DNA of 48,435 nucleotides. Origin: DATGLE01 sp035294325 (lineage in GTDB: Bacteria; Chloroflexota; Ktedonobacteria; Ktedonobacterales; Ktedonobacteraceae). Below, piece after piece: positions 26,558 through 34,986 of the stretch. Numbering within the stretch: position 1 is the stretch's first letter; every line of letters starts with the position of its first letter. The notes beneath the pieces are model-generated. The model was not told the origin of the DNA, ran no database searches, and saw only the letters and a program-made list of their open reading frames with translations. Where the stretch lies: the NCBI GenBank assembly GCA_035294325.1, contig DATGLE010000128.1, positions 1 through 48,435 of the forward strand, in the 5' to 3' direction. Position numbers and translations under genes: made by a program.

Positions 26558-26764
26558 TTATGCGGTCAGTGCGCTTGCTTCGCTGGCTTCTTCTGGCAGC
26601 CGCCAGCGGCCTTTCTCATCCTGCACCATGCCCTTTGCTTGTAGTTCCGATGGGGTAAGGCAGCGCCGCCCCCCGCGTGTATAGGGGCCGGTTCGATGCG
26701 CGTCAAACGCTTTCACGCTCACAAACACCAGGTTGCAAGCGCCACATTGAGAGATGGCTGACAT
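26558..26764 (-). CDS. Phage-type small zinc-finger-like protein
   Basis: A 68-residue protein: MSAISQCGACNLVFVSVKAF followed by DAHRTGPYTRGGRRCLTPSE and a LPEE end. The CxxC...FDxHRTG...RRCLT layout resembles small proteins common in actinobacterial phages, with Cys, Cys, His and Cys as a plausible zinc site. The ATG at 26764 follows AAAGGGA. DNA binding or a host-takeover role is only a guess. Confidence 0.7.
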   Translation of the reverse strand: MSAISQCGACNLVFVSVKAFDAHRTGPYTRGGRRCLTPSELQAKGMVQDEKGRWRLPEEASEASALTA

Positions 26765-27008
26765 AAGAGATCCCTTTCTTTCGCTGGAATGCCATTTTTC
26801 GGCCTCCATAAAGACCAGGAAGTGGCCTTTCTCGCCGAAGATGATATTTGATACCACCCCCTTCAACTTTGGCCCTTGCATCTCTGATTTTTACCCTATG
26901 CCGTCCGTTCCCATGCGGCGCGAGTGCCATTTTTGCACGCGGGCGCTGGACAGCCATAGCGACGGCGAGGCTCGACCAGCACGCATGCCAGCACGCGGAG
27001 CAACCAGA

Positions 27009-27230
27009 TCAGAGGGACGACTTCGGCCTCTCTAGCGCCTCTGGCTGCGCAGGGGCCGCATGCGTCTGGAGATAGCGCGGATAATCGTGCTGGAGATACT
27101 GCTCATAGAACCAGGTCCAGAACTCTCCAGGCCAGGCATTGGGATAGATGTTCGCCAGTTGCACGCCGCGCTTGTCGGGATAGCAATATGGATACTTGCG
27201 AATCAGGCTTAAATCATAGCCACAGGCGCT
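27009..27230 (-). pseudogene. Frame-shifted 3' tail of the Rha-family gene
   Basis: In a different frame from the gene upstream, this part encodes GYDLSLIRKYPYCYPDKRG, VQLANIYPNAWPGEFWTWFY and EQYLQHDYPRYLQTHA, a convincing coding stretch without its own start. The upstream frame stops at 27209 after KRWCHRGAPVAMI. The two overlap so that one indel around 27220-27245 would join them. Confidence 0.6.
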
Positions 27231-27784
27231 CCCCGATGGCACCAGCGTTTCCCGATGCTGCCATCGGGGAGCGTCTCCTTGATGAGCGGCACCGCTCGCA
27301 GCGCATCGGTAAAGCAGTAGCCACCCACCATCCCAAAGACACACCAGTAGCCGGCGGGGATCTGGGTTTCGCGATAGAAGATCTCCAGGCGGCGCTGCCA
27401 GAGACTATTGATCTGTGGGGCCTGCTGCTCTCTGGTGAGCTGCGCAATCTGTTCGCGTGCCTCGGCAAACGCCTTCACGAGCTTGCGCTTGCATTCCCTG
27501 GCTTGCGGGGTGTTCTGACTGTAGGACATGTAGGCATAGGTTTGATCTTCGGTGAGGAGCGCGTATTTCGCATACTTCACCCCTCGACTCCCAGGCGCTT
27601 TCACTGCCGTGAATTCCAATCGCAGCAGTCCGAAGTCGGCTTCGATCTCTTCCTGGTAGTCGGTAATCATCCGGTAAAAGCTGCGATGGTCAATGCCGAG
27701 TTGCCTGGCAATTTCACGACTATCGGCCAGCGGGATGTCTTCCTCGATTACCACTAAGGCGCTTGAGGACGGGTTCTGCTGCAT
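27209..27784 (-). CDS. Rha-family phage regulatory protein (frameshifted at C-terminus)
   Basis: The 191-residue frame starts at the ATG at 27784 after AAAGGAG. The N-terminal domain reads LADSREIARQLGIDHRSFYR, MITDYQEEIEADFGLL, ALLTEDQTYAYMSYSQNT and KLVKAFAEAREQIAQL, the pattern of Rha/pRha proteins found in temperate phages, where they affect host-phage regulation. The C-terminal part (GYWCVFGMVGGYCFTDALRA) runs into a premature stop, while its natural continuation is in the next frame (27009-27230). It may still be functional through its N-terminal domain. Confidence 0.75.
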   Translation of the reverse strand: MQQNPSSSALVVIEEDIPLADSREIARQLGIDHRSFYRMITDYQEEIEADFGLLRLEFTAVKAPGSRGVKYAKYALLTEDQTYAYMSYSQNTPQARECKRKLVKAFAEAREQIAQLTREQQAPQINSLWQRRLEIFYRETQIPAGYWCVFGMVGGYCFTDALRAVPLIKETLPDGSIGKRWCHRGAPVAMI

Positions 27785-27873
27785 AGCGTCTCCTTTCGGG
27801 GATTGCGCTTCACTATGAAGCAAAATGGGAGAGAGCCTGGTTTGACTCCTGCTTCCAGCGTGGTCTGCATGGT

Positions 27874-28464
27874 TCAGGGCCGCCCTGAACTCTTCTGCGG
27901 CATTCCCTTCGCGATAGCTCCGACATGGGAGGGGGAAAGTACCACGGAGCTAATCTGTTCCGGTTTGATACCCGTCAGGCGCTCCAGCAGCGCAGAGAAC
28001 TCCTGCGGCGTCGGATGTGGACCGAGAGTCCATGCTCCGACCACCTGACGGAGGCGCGCCTGCCGATCCGTGCGGTAGAGAAAGGGATCAATGAGCACAT
28101 ACGAGCAGGGCGGGAAGCAACTCGTCGCGCTCTTCGCCACTTCGGACACCAGAACCGGATCGAAGAGGATCACCACCGGTAAGCGGGCCTCGTAGCTGCG
28201 CAGTGCAGGCGAAAGTTCCCCATCGATCAGGGTTTCCAGTTCCTCTCGCCAGGTCGTGACCGGTACAATGGACGCCCGGCAGGCGCTGGCCTGCGTTTTC
28301 CCAACGAAGGAGAGCGCCCGACGGGCATCGGTACGATACCAGTGGGGATAGAGCAGCAGGTAGCTGCCTTCCGGGGCATCGCGCCAGAGCCGTGAGCCGG
28401 TTGGCGACTGGGCGGTAAAGGTAAGCAGGTTCAGATCATCCGTGTACGCGTAGTAGTGGGTCAT
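27874..28464 (-). CDS. Hypothetical protein
   Basis: A 196-residue protein, ATG at 28464 after a strong GGAGGAACCT site. It starts MTHYYAYTDDLNLLTFTAQS and has no membrane helix. The segments SYLLLYPHWYRTDARRALSF, LPVVILFDPVLVSEV and CSYVLIDPFLYRTDRQARL suggest an alpha/beta fold. No family is recognised. It sits between rha and another small unknown gene on the same strand. Confidence 0.6.
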   Translation of the reverse strand: MTHYYAYTDDLNLLTFTAQSPTGSRLWRDAPEGSYLLLYPHWYRTDARRALSFVGKTQASACRASIVPVTTWREELETLIDGELSPALRSYEARLPVVILFDPVLVSEVAKSATSCFPPCSYVLIDPFLYRTDRQARLRQVVGAWTLGPHPTPQEFSALLERLTGIKPEQISSVVLSPSHVGAIAKGMPQKSSGRP

Positions 28465-28663
28465 AGGTTCCTCCATCTGGACCGCACTCGGACATCTGCC
28501 GGCGCGGTCCCATCGTATGATGTGCGACACCAATCAAAAGACCCCTGCTTCCCATGACATCCCAGGCTTTGGGTATCTTGCTTCCTGGCTTCAAGGAGCA
28601 CTGGGAGAAAGGTCTGGCAGGAGGATCGGGGACAAATCGTAGGAAAATGCCAGGAGTATGCGC

Positions 28664-28684
28664 AACCCTGCTCAAGCAGGGTTA
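28664..28684. terminator. Short terminator-like hairpin
   Basis: AACCCTGC and GCAGGGTT face each other at the 3' end of the gene at 28682-28933. No T-run is visible on either side. Confidence 0.45.
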
Positions 28685-28933
28685 GTATTCAACGGCAATG
28701 ATATGTAAGCGGTTCCCTTGCAGGGAATGAATATCGTCGAGCCAGAAGGTCACATGTGGGCGGTCAACACAGGTGGAAACGGATAGCTCCGCCTCCCACT
28801 CATCCTCTGCCTGGTTATAGCCGAGGCTCAGGATCATCACCTCTGGCACGGGATCATCTAACTCTGGCGCGAAGTAGCGCCGCGCCCAGGCGATGAGCGC
28901 TTCCCTGGCGGCTTTTTCTTCTTCCTGGTGCAT
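28682..28933 (-). CDS. Hypothetical small acidic protein
   Basis: An 83-residue protein: MHQEEEKAAREALIAWARRY, then EVMILSLGYNQAEDEWEAEL and TFWLDDIHSLQGNRLHI. It is acidic with an amphipathic N-terminal helix and beta-like C-terminal part. ATG at 28933; the upstream AAGGAAAAGA is a plausible ribosome site. It is the first gene after the large nested palindrome on the minus strand. Function unknown. Confidence 0.55.
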   Translation of the reverse strand: MHQEEEKAAREALIAWARRYFAPELDDPVPEVMILSLGYNQAEDEWEAELSVSTCVDRPHVTFWLDDIHSLQGNRLHIIAVEY

Positions 28934-29505
28934 CGCTCCATCTTTTCCTTGCTCCGTCTTTTCCTTTCAGCACCCTGACCCGGTGCAGCCCATATGCATG
29001 CAAGGGGCAATACTACACGTACAAAGCAACTTTACGGACTGTCTTTCGCCGTGAAAATGGCGGCCAAAATGCGCTAAAAATGCGATGAAAAACACAAAAA
29101 CAGCAGAGCTATTTTTCACTTACTGCCTCTCTTGCGCCAATTAACGGACTCTATCTGCTTACTCCATTGGACAAGGATGAACCGCTATCAACCAGGATCA
29201 ACACGGATGGACAGGTCTGAGCGGTGTATAGTTTTGCAAAACCAAACTATACACCCATATAAACACGCCTGGGGAGTGCGCTGAGACAGGTATATACATG
29301 AGGTTAAGGGGGGTCTTTGCCATAAAAGTCCCCCTGACTCCTGAAGGGGTGCATAGGCAAAGTTTTGGGAATTCGGGCCGATAACCTCATGCATATGCCT
29401 ATCTCAGCGTGCTCTACAGGCCGGTGCAAGGCGGTGTATAGTTTAAAATTCAAAACTATACACCGCTCAGACCTGTCTATCCGTGTTGATCCTGTCCAAT
29501 TGCGC
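28934..29505. other. Candidate replication origin: 300 bp nested palindrome
   Basis: This gap holds no gene. At 29194-29493 three sets of inverted repeats lie almost concentrically: the outer arms (29194-29255 with 29432-29493, sharing GGATCAACACGGAT and CAGGTCTGAGCGGTGTATAG), the middle arms (about 29278-29306 with 29382-29410) and an inner CTTTGCC/GGCAAAG pair. Each outer arm also contains its own GTGTATAGTTTT/AAAACTATACAC palindrome. An A-rich tract lies at 29050-29110. It begins 13 bases past the stop of the replication protein gene, which suggests an origin; this is inference. Confidence 0.6.
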
Positions 29506-32160
29506 CTAAAGTTCGTGATATTCACGATATTCACGCGAGACAGGCGGCGGGGCTGGCTCCTGCACAGGTGCCTGCGCGAAGGCATCCAACTCCGCCTCGG
29601 ACCTTTCCTCTGCGTCGAGCAGGCCGATCCCCTGGTAGATGTTCCCCTGTTTGCCTCGCGTCTTCTCGAATCTCTTGCCCATGTCGCGCCCGAAGGCGGT
29701 ACCGGTCAGAGCCGAGAGATTATTCTGCTTGCACCAGTCCTTGTAGGCGCTGTAGAGCGCGTCGGCTCCCACGCTTGCATGCGGGGCAACCAGGCACCGC
29801 TCCTCGATGAAGAGGGCCAGCCGGTCCTCCTCTTCGCGGTACTTGCTCGTCTCCAGGCGCACCGAAGAGGGGATTTGCAGGCCCATCTCCTGCCACTGGA
29901 GGCAGCCACGTACCAGCCAGGCCAGGATGCCGCTGCGTTCGGCCAGCAGTTCGGCCTTTAATGTGGGATCGGCCCGCCGCTCGTTCTCCGCCTTTGGCTC
30001 CTCCACAAAGCGCATGCCAAAGGTGATGAGACAGGCCCGCGCCCAGAAAGCTTTATCGCGGGCATCGGCATGCGGCTTGTAGTTGGTCATCAGCACCAGC
30101 TTATGCGTCGGGGTGAAGCTATATTGCTTGCCGTAGAGGGGTCGCGCGGAGATCGCGCCGCCGCCGGTCAGCAGTTTGATCTGCGCGATGTTGAGCTTGT
30201 CGCCCTGCTTGGTTTCGCTGCCCCACACCAGGCGCTTGCCCTGCAAGTCGCACAGGTGCGGGGTAGCCGCGCCCCCGCCTCGAAAGCGCTCGGGGGTGAG
30301 GAAGACATCATTGCTCACCGCGCCCACCAGTGGGCCGAGCACCGCCTCCAGGGTGCCGAGCAGGGTGTCCTTGCCGTTGCGCCCATCCTCGCCGTAGAGG
30401 ATGGGGAAGACGTGATCGGTGGTCATGCCGGTGATGCCGTAGCCAAAGAGACGCTGTAAGTAGGCAATCAGCTCGTCGCGGTCCGGTTTATCCTCAAAGA
30501 TTTCCTGCAAGAAGCGTTCAAAGCGCGGGCAGGGCGTATGGAGTCCCGTCCAGGGCGTCGGGCACACGGTACGGATAAAGTCGGTGGGCTGTCCTGGCCG
30601 GATCGTCCCGCTGTGCAGATCCAGCACCCCGGAGGGGGTGGCGAGCGCCCATTGATTGGTGTCCCACTGGTCGGAAGTGATGCCCATTGCCACCTGAATG
30701 TACTCCATCACATTCTTGCAGCGTTTGGCGCTGCGCAGGCTCCAGGCGCGGTCCCGCAGCGCCTTGATCTCTTGCCCAATGGCGCTGTAGGACTCCTTGA
30801 GCTGGCGAATCTCGGCGTCGCTTTCTCTTGCGCCGGACTCAAGCAAGGTGCGCATCTTGAGGTCGGCCTCGGCGTGGGCGCTATTGAGATCAGCGGCGGC
30901 ATGCAGATAAAGGCTGGCGAGATCCCCTGAAACCAGTTGGCGGATCTGACCGGTGGTATCCTTCTGCCAGAAGTGGCCGGCCCACACATACCACTCTTTA
31001 CAGGTGCTATCGTAACAGACCTGGTTGGCGAAGGCGGCGGCAAAGAAGCGGGCATCGCCGTATTCATTCTCGCCCAGATAGGCCAGCACTCGCCGCGTGT
31101 CCAGTTCCTTTGGAGAGAGATTCGGCCCCTTGCGCTTTGTGCCCCGGCGGGCGGGTCCCCCCACGTTCGGGTAATCAGGCGCCGCGAGCTGCTCCAGGTC
31201 CTCTTTCAATTCCTCTGCGGTGTGGGAAGGGTCATAGATCACCTGGCAGGCGGCTACCGCTTTGCGAATCGTCTCGCGGCCATAGGTGCTTTTGCCGCGT
31301 GGGCTGTTCCACTTCTCGCGGTAACAGGCACTCTGCCGGAACAGGCGGTCGATGCGCTCGGTATCGCGTCCCGTCCAGAAGGCCAGCAGCACGCAGAGCG
31401 CGAAATCCGCCTCCGAGGCCGAGGGGTAGCCGGCGGGGCCATTGTAAAAGAGACGGCGGAACTTCTCGCCGTCGGCAGCGCTGCATGCTTTCTCAAGCAA
31501 GCCCTCGTCATCGAGCGCCGGCCCGCTCCCGCCCGGCGGTTCTGGCGTCGCTGCCTCCCCCGTTGTGTCCATCCCGCCATACTCCGCGTAGAGCGCATCC
31601 AGCGCCGCCTGGCGAGCTTCGAGGGTGCGTGGAGCGATGGGCAGGTGTCGCCCGGTGATGGTAAAGTAGCGCCCGGAGGAATACATTTCCAGCGCTGCCT
31701 CTGGATGGTCTGGCTGCTGGTCCGCTGGAATGAAGCGGCGTATCCCTTTGGGCACCCTGCCGCGAACCAGGATATGCAGGCCGTGCCCTGGGGAGTATTC
31801 GGTATAACTGGCAAGGCGCGCTACGATATGCATGGCCCAGGGGGAAAGCTGCCCGCTCGCCGATACGCACTGATCCAGGTCAATCCCGGTGATGCCTTGC
31901 CCCGCGTCAAACACGTAACCGAGGCCCTGATAGGGTGGCATCTCGCGAGAGAAGGCGTCGAGAGCTTCCTGATAGGTCGCCCAGGTCGCAGGATCATCGG
32001 CACGGGCGGGCCTGCCGGTCCGAGGATTGTAGGGCACCTTTGTCGCCTTCTCGCCCCGCTGCACCATGCGCCAGCACACCCATTGCGGGTGCGCTTGCAG
32101 TTCCTGCAAGGCAGGGATCGTCTGTGCTTCGCCAGCTTCAAAGCTGTCAGGCATCGGCAT
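29506..32160 (-). CDS. Replication protein: prim-pol domain plus SF3 (P4/D5-type) helicase
   Basis: An 884-residue replication protein. The N-terminal archaeo-eukaryotic primase-like domain (about residues 1-180) shows KVPYNPRTGRPARADDPATW, the metal-binding GIDLDQC (Asp94, Asp96), SPGHGLHILVRG and EMYSSGRYFTITG. A middle region follows, then the D5_N/P4-type SF3 helicase (about 480-780) with Walker A GEDGRNGKDT at 590-599 and GAISARPLYGKQYSF, VLMTNYKP downstream. Relatives prime and unwind plasmid or phage origins. ATG at 32160 follows AAGGAGACG. A large nested palindrome lies right after its stop codon. Confidence 0.9.
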   Translation of the reverse strand: MPMPDSFEAGEAQTIPALQELQAHPQWVCWRMVQRGEKATKVPYNPRTGRPARADDPATWATYQEALDAFSREMPPYQGLGYVFDAGQGITGIDLDQCVSASGQLSPWAMHIVARLASYTEYSPGHGLHILVRGRVPKGIRRFIPADQQPDHPEAALEMYSSGRYFTITGRHLPIAPRTLEARQAALDALYAEYGGMDTTGEAATPEPPGGSGPALDDEGLLEKACSAADGEKFRRLFYNGPAGYPSASEADFALCVLLAFWTGRDTERIDRLFRQSACYREKWNSPRGKSTYGRETIRKAVAACQVIYDPSHTAEELKEDLEQLAAPDYPNVGGPARRGTKRKGPNLSPKELDTRRVLAYLGENEYGDARFFAAAFANQVCYDSTCKEWYVWAGHFWQKDTTGQIRQLVSGDLASLYLHAAADLNSAHAEADLKMRTLLESGARESDAEIRQLKESYSAIGQEIKALRDRAWSLRSAKRCKNVMEYIQVAMGITSDQWDTNQWALATPSGVLDLHSGTIRPGQPTDFIRTVCPTPWTGLHTPCPRFERFLQEIFEDKPDRDELIAYLQRLFGYGITGMTTDHVFPILYGEDGRNGKDTLLGTLEAVLGPLVGAVSNDVFLTPERFRGGGAATPHLCDLQGKRLVWGSETKQGDKLNIAQIKLLTGGGAISARPLYGKQYSFTPTHKLVLMTNYKPHADARDKAFWARACLITFGMRFVEEPKAENERRADPTLKAELLAERSGILAWLVRGCLQWQEMGLQIPSSVRLETSKYREEEDRLALFIEERCLVAPHASVGADALYSAYKDWCKQNNLSALTGTAFGRDMGKRFEKTRGKQGNIYQGIGLLDAEERSEAELDAFAQAPVQEPAPPPVSREYREYHEL

Positions 32161-32237
32161 CGTCTCCTTCTCGTGGATCTCTCAGATGAGCCTATTTTCG
32201 TCCCTGCGTGAGCGTCTGCTCACGCGAGGAAGAGGAG

Positions 32238-32447
32238 TTACACCTTGCGACGATACGTTTTGAGAATGCCCAGGCGCTTTTCAGCATCCTGGAGGATGGC
32301 CTCGTCCGGCTCGTCTTCCCCAAAGACTTGCCGGAACAAATCGGCGTACAGATCCGCCCAATCGGCCTTACTGATCCTGGCGTAGCGGCTTCGCAGCGAG
32401 GATTCAAGCTCCGGTGGACGCTTCACAATTCCTGTTGGTCGTGGCAT
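32238..32447 (-). CDS. Hypothetical small protein
   Basis: A 69-residue basic/acidic helical protein: MPRPTGIVKRPPELESSLRS, then RISKADWADLYADLFRQVFG and EAILQDAEKRLGILKTYR. ATG at 32447 has AAAGGAG upstream. It lies 77 bases before the replication protein gene on the same strand and may be cotranscribed with it. No family recognised. Confidence 0.6.
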   Translation of the reverse strand: MPRPTGIVKRPPELESSLRSRYARISKADWADLYADLFRQVFGEDEPDEAILQDAEKRLGILKTYRRKV

Positions 32448-32746
32448 TGATGGCTCCTTTCTGCTGGATCGGTTCAGTTCCGTGCAGCATTTTTGGGAGG
32501 GCGCGGAGAATTGCGGTACATTGATCGAGTCGAGAGGGGGTAGTTCTGCCTGGAGACGTGATCTGCACCTGTTTCGGCTTGCGGTGCGGAGCGCCGCGCA
32601 GCGTCAGGTTCTTTCATCGCCTGCTTTGGCTCTGATATCTGCCTGCTATGCAGACAGGAGGATATCAGGGAGAAGACAGCAGCGTGAGAGGGGGATACCA
32701 GGTGCATCTGGCCTGCGCCCAAAGAACAGCTTGCGCGGCCTTCCGC
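32448..32746. other. Non-coding gap with a small palindrome
   Basis: CTGATATC (32632-32639) and GATATCAG (32661-32668) with inner CCTG/CAGG form a palindrome. The right half and the following GGGAGAAGACAG reappear at about 47463-47511 near attR. No gene is supported. Confidence 0.4.
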
Positions 32747-33031
32747 TCAAAACGGGTGTTCGTCGTCCAGTGTGTCGGGATCGTCGCCGAAGCCTTCGGG
32801 GGCTTGCTGTATGCCTTCTCTGCTTTCCTGAACGGCCTCAAAATGCCAGCGCAGCAAGCGCCGCAGCAAGGGCGCGAACTCCGGTTCATCCAGGATGATG
32901 CGCTGCTGGTACTTCTCGCCGTGGTCGCATTGCTCGATGACGAGCTGGTCCCAGTCGCGTGTGACCACATGATAGCGGCTTTGCCCGTACCAGGGCGAAG
33001 CGAGATAGACTCGCTTCTCGTTGATATCCAC
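32747..33031 (-). CDS. Hypothetical protein with probable nonsense mutation near its start
   Basis: From a GTG at 33031 the frame gives 94 residues: MDINEKRVYLASPWYGQSRY, then HVVTRDWDQLVIEQCDHGEK and acidic C-terminus. The coding frame continues upstream (IEAITALLRGEDPAGSA) to an in-frame TAG at 33086-33088, three codons after a TTG at 33097 that carries an excellent AGGAGG site overlapping the end of the previous gene. So the original start is likely TTG 33097, now interrupted by amber, or suppressed. Function unknown. Confidence 0.55.
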   Translation of the reverse strand: MDINEKRVYLASPWYGQSRYHVVTRDWDQLVIEQCDHGEKYQQRIILDEPEFAPLLRRLLRWHFEAVQESREGIQQAPEGFGDDPDTLDDEHPF

Positions 33032-33099
33032 CGCCGAACCTGCCGGGTCCTCGCCGCGCAGTAACGCGGTGATCGCCTCAATTTGCTATTGTTCCAAGC

Positions 33100-33429
33100 T
33101 TAGTCCTCCTGTTCGTGGGCACCGGGAAGATCGCACAAGCGCTCGTTTTCTTCCTGGGGGTGGCGCTCCAGTTCATCAGCGGCTTCCTGCACCTGAACCA
33201 GACAATCTGGCTGGCACGGCCCATCTTCGCAATGGTGAGCGCAGGGCCAACACACGCTATGGCCGCCTTGCAACATATAGCCGCCTCCAGGCAAAGGCGT
33301 ATCAAGGTCGGGCATCGTGGCATCCTCAACCAGTCCCTCGATCTTGTACAGGCCGCCGCAGCACTCGCAATAATCCAGGCCGCTGTTCACAATGGCCTGG
33401 TACTGGGCTTCCGTTATTACGCGAATCAT
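33100..33429 (-). CDS. Cys-rich small protein, probable zinc-binding
   Basis: A 109-residue protein with clustered cysteines: GLDYCECCGGLY, then HSVCWPCAHHCEDGPCQPDC. At least eight Cys plus two His could hold two zinc ions. The C-terminus is acidic and helical. ATG at 33429 follows GTGAGG. Its last codons carry the ribosome site of the next gene, indicating coupling. Function unknown. Confidence 0.65.
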   Translation of the reverse strand: MIRVITEAQYQAIVNSGLDYCECCGGLYKIEGLVEDATMPDLDTPLPGGGYMLQGGHSVCWPCAHHCEDGPCQPDCLVQVQEAADELERHPQEENERLCDLPGAHEQED

Positions 33430-33501
33430 TGTGCCTCACTTTCTGCATCGGCCCACCAGAGCCGATGCATCTTTCGGTTCTCCGGTTTCACTGGATGACG
33501 C

Positions 33502-33696
33502 TCATTCAGATGGGACAGGTGGTTCCCGCCGGTACTTGCTCAGTGCGAGCGATGCCCACACATTGGCACTCTCCGTCTCCATGCGGAGACGGACCTCAAG
33601 TTCGGCCACGCGCTTTTGCAGGTCCGCAATCTCTTGCTGGAGCTGCTCCCAATCGAAGAGGGAAATGGAGATCATCGTGGGTTCTGGGTGCATCAA
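33502..33696 (-). CDS. Small coiled-coil protein
   Basis: A 64-residue protein whose middle (FDWEQLQQEIADLQKRVAEL, then EVRLRMETESANV) is a clear heptad coiled coil. ATG at 33696 with AAGGAGATG upstream. It is cotranscribed with the Cys-rich gene downstream. A role as an adaptor or dimeriser is guesswork. Confidence 0.6.
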   Translation of the reverse strand: MMHPEPTMISISLFDWEQLQQEIADLQKRVAELEVRLRMETESANVWASLALSKYRREPPVPSE

Positions 33697-33715
33697 TTCA
33701 TCTCCTTCGCGGTGC

Positions 33716-33790
33716 TATCACGGTCATCTCACGACGCTTTGCATGAGAACTGCCCTTTTCGGGGTATGATGTTGCGATATCACGGTGATA
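33716..33790 (-). promoter_or_regulatory. Operator-like palindromes and terminator-like hairpin
   Basis: TATCACGGTGATA (33778-33790) is a perfect palindrome with a central G, and a related TATCACGGTCAT lies at 33716-33727. Between them TGCCC/GGGG forms a short stem (about 33752-33765). The stretch is upstream of the minus-strand gene starting at 33696. Confidence 0.45.
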
Positions 33791-33807
33791 GAACGACACG
33801 CAGCGAC

Positions 33808-34950
33808 TCAAGCGGAATGTTGCGCCAGCAGTTGCGAAGCATAGGAGCGCGAAATGTGCGCCCGCTTCGCCAGTTCAGTTGGCGTAATCTGTGGGTTGCG
33901 TTTGATGATGCGCTCGGCTCGCTTCACGGCCTCGCCTCGCGTATTCCTTTGTGTCGCTTTCCTGTTCACTAATCGCAATGGGGAAGCGTCGCCCACGGAA
34001 TCGGGATCGCGTTGCTTGGGTAAGGGCTGCGTGGATCTTTCGCTGCGCCCCGGCGTCGATACCGCGTTCACAAAAGCGTCACTGGTAGCGTCGCTCTTTG
34101 CAACCATTTCGCGTTGCAAAGACTCCGGGAAAGCGTCACCTGGAGCGTCAGCAGATGCATCAGGATCGCGTAGCTTTGGCGTCACTTTCCCCGTCGCTTG
34201 ATGGTCGCTGCTCTGTTCGACTTTCAAGCGCTCCATCTGCTGAGAGAGCGCTTCTATCCGCAAGAGGATCGCCGCCAGGTCAACGCCATTGCCTGCTGGG
34301 GTTTGCGCGGATGGAGTATTCACAGGCTGCGGCTGTGCCTGCTCGCTTTTTTCAGTTGCCTGCATGGAGAGGCGGCCAACGCCCGCATAGACCATCTGCA
34401 AGAGGCCATACATCCAGCCGGTAAAGCAGCGCAGCCCGAGCATCGACGACGATGCCTGGATGACATTGCCCCCATGAGCAGTCACCGTGTTCAAGGTGAA
34501 GGCGGTCAGGAAGAAAAAGAGCACCGTCGGGACCGTGAAGAGGCATGCCCAACTCCAGGCAACCGGATCGCGCCGGCGGTGCTTCACGATGATCCAGTGT
34601 CCAATCGCATCGATGACCGCGTTAAACAGGAGCACCTCTGGAATAAGCGAGAGTACGATGAGCGCCAGCCAGACCAGATATTGCATCAACGCTGCCGAGA
34701 TGAACACTTCCACGAACTTTGGCGCCACGCTGCACGCGGAGATCCCCAGGACAGCAAACAACAACGCGCCCTCGGCCACATAGCCACAGACGCGAATCAC
34801 CCATCGGGAACTGTAGACGATAATGTGCCCGTTAAAGACAAAGCTGAATGCAGCGGCGATGGTGGCAAGGAGACCGGCGAGGGTGCGATGGCGCTGCATC
34901 CAGCCCTGCCAGAACGCTCCCGCCGCTCCAGGCTCTACGGGCGCTGCCAT
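33808..34950 (-). CDS. Membrane protein with C-terminal HTH, probable translocation partner
   Basis: A 380-residue protein. About five hydrophobic helices occupy residues 20-205 (for example FSFVFNGHIIVYSSRWVIRV and LALIVLSLIPEVLLFNAVI). A predicted coiled coil follows (LAAILLRIEALSQQMERLKV), then a Thr/Asp/Ser-rich linker and a C-terminal HTH (ITPTELAKRAHISRSYASQL) like the modules repeated in the sigma-like protein at 39565-41043. It directly follows the FtsK-like gene, so it may belong to the DNA-transfer apparatus; a membrane-anchored DNA-binding role is inferred. Confidence 0.7.
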   Translation of the reverse strand: MAAPVEPGAAGAFWQGWMQRHRTLAGLLATIAAAFSFVFNGHIIVYSSRWVIRVCGYVAEGALLFAVLGISACSVAPKFVEVFISAALMQYLVWLALIVLSLIPEVLLFNAVIDAIGHWIIVKHRRRDPVAWSWACLFTVPTVLFFFLTAFTLNTVTAHGGNVIQASSSMLGLRCFTGWMYGLLQMVYAGVGRLSMQATEKSEQAQPQPVNTPSAQTPAGNGVDLAAILLRIEALSQQMERLKVEQSSDHQATGKVTPKLRDPDASADAPGDAFPESLQREMVAKSDATSDAFVNAVSTPGRSERSTQPLPKQRDPDSVGDASPLRLVNRKATQRNTRGEAVKRAERIIKRNPQITPTELAKRAHISRSYASQLLAQHSA

Positions 34951-34986
34951 GCGCTTCTCCTTTCTTCCGTTTCACCGGGCGGCACC

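Noticed and set aside
30937..32211. 424-codon plus-strand frame
   Set aside because: It is antisense to the replication gene, whose motifs are unmistakable; high GC keeps the opposite frame open.
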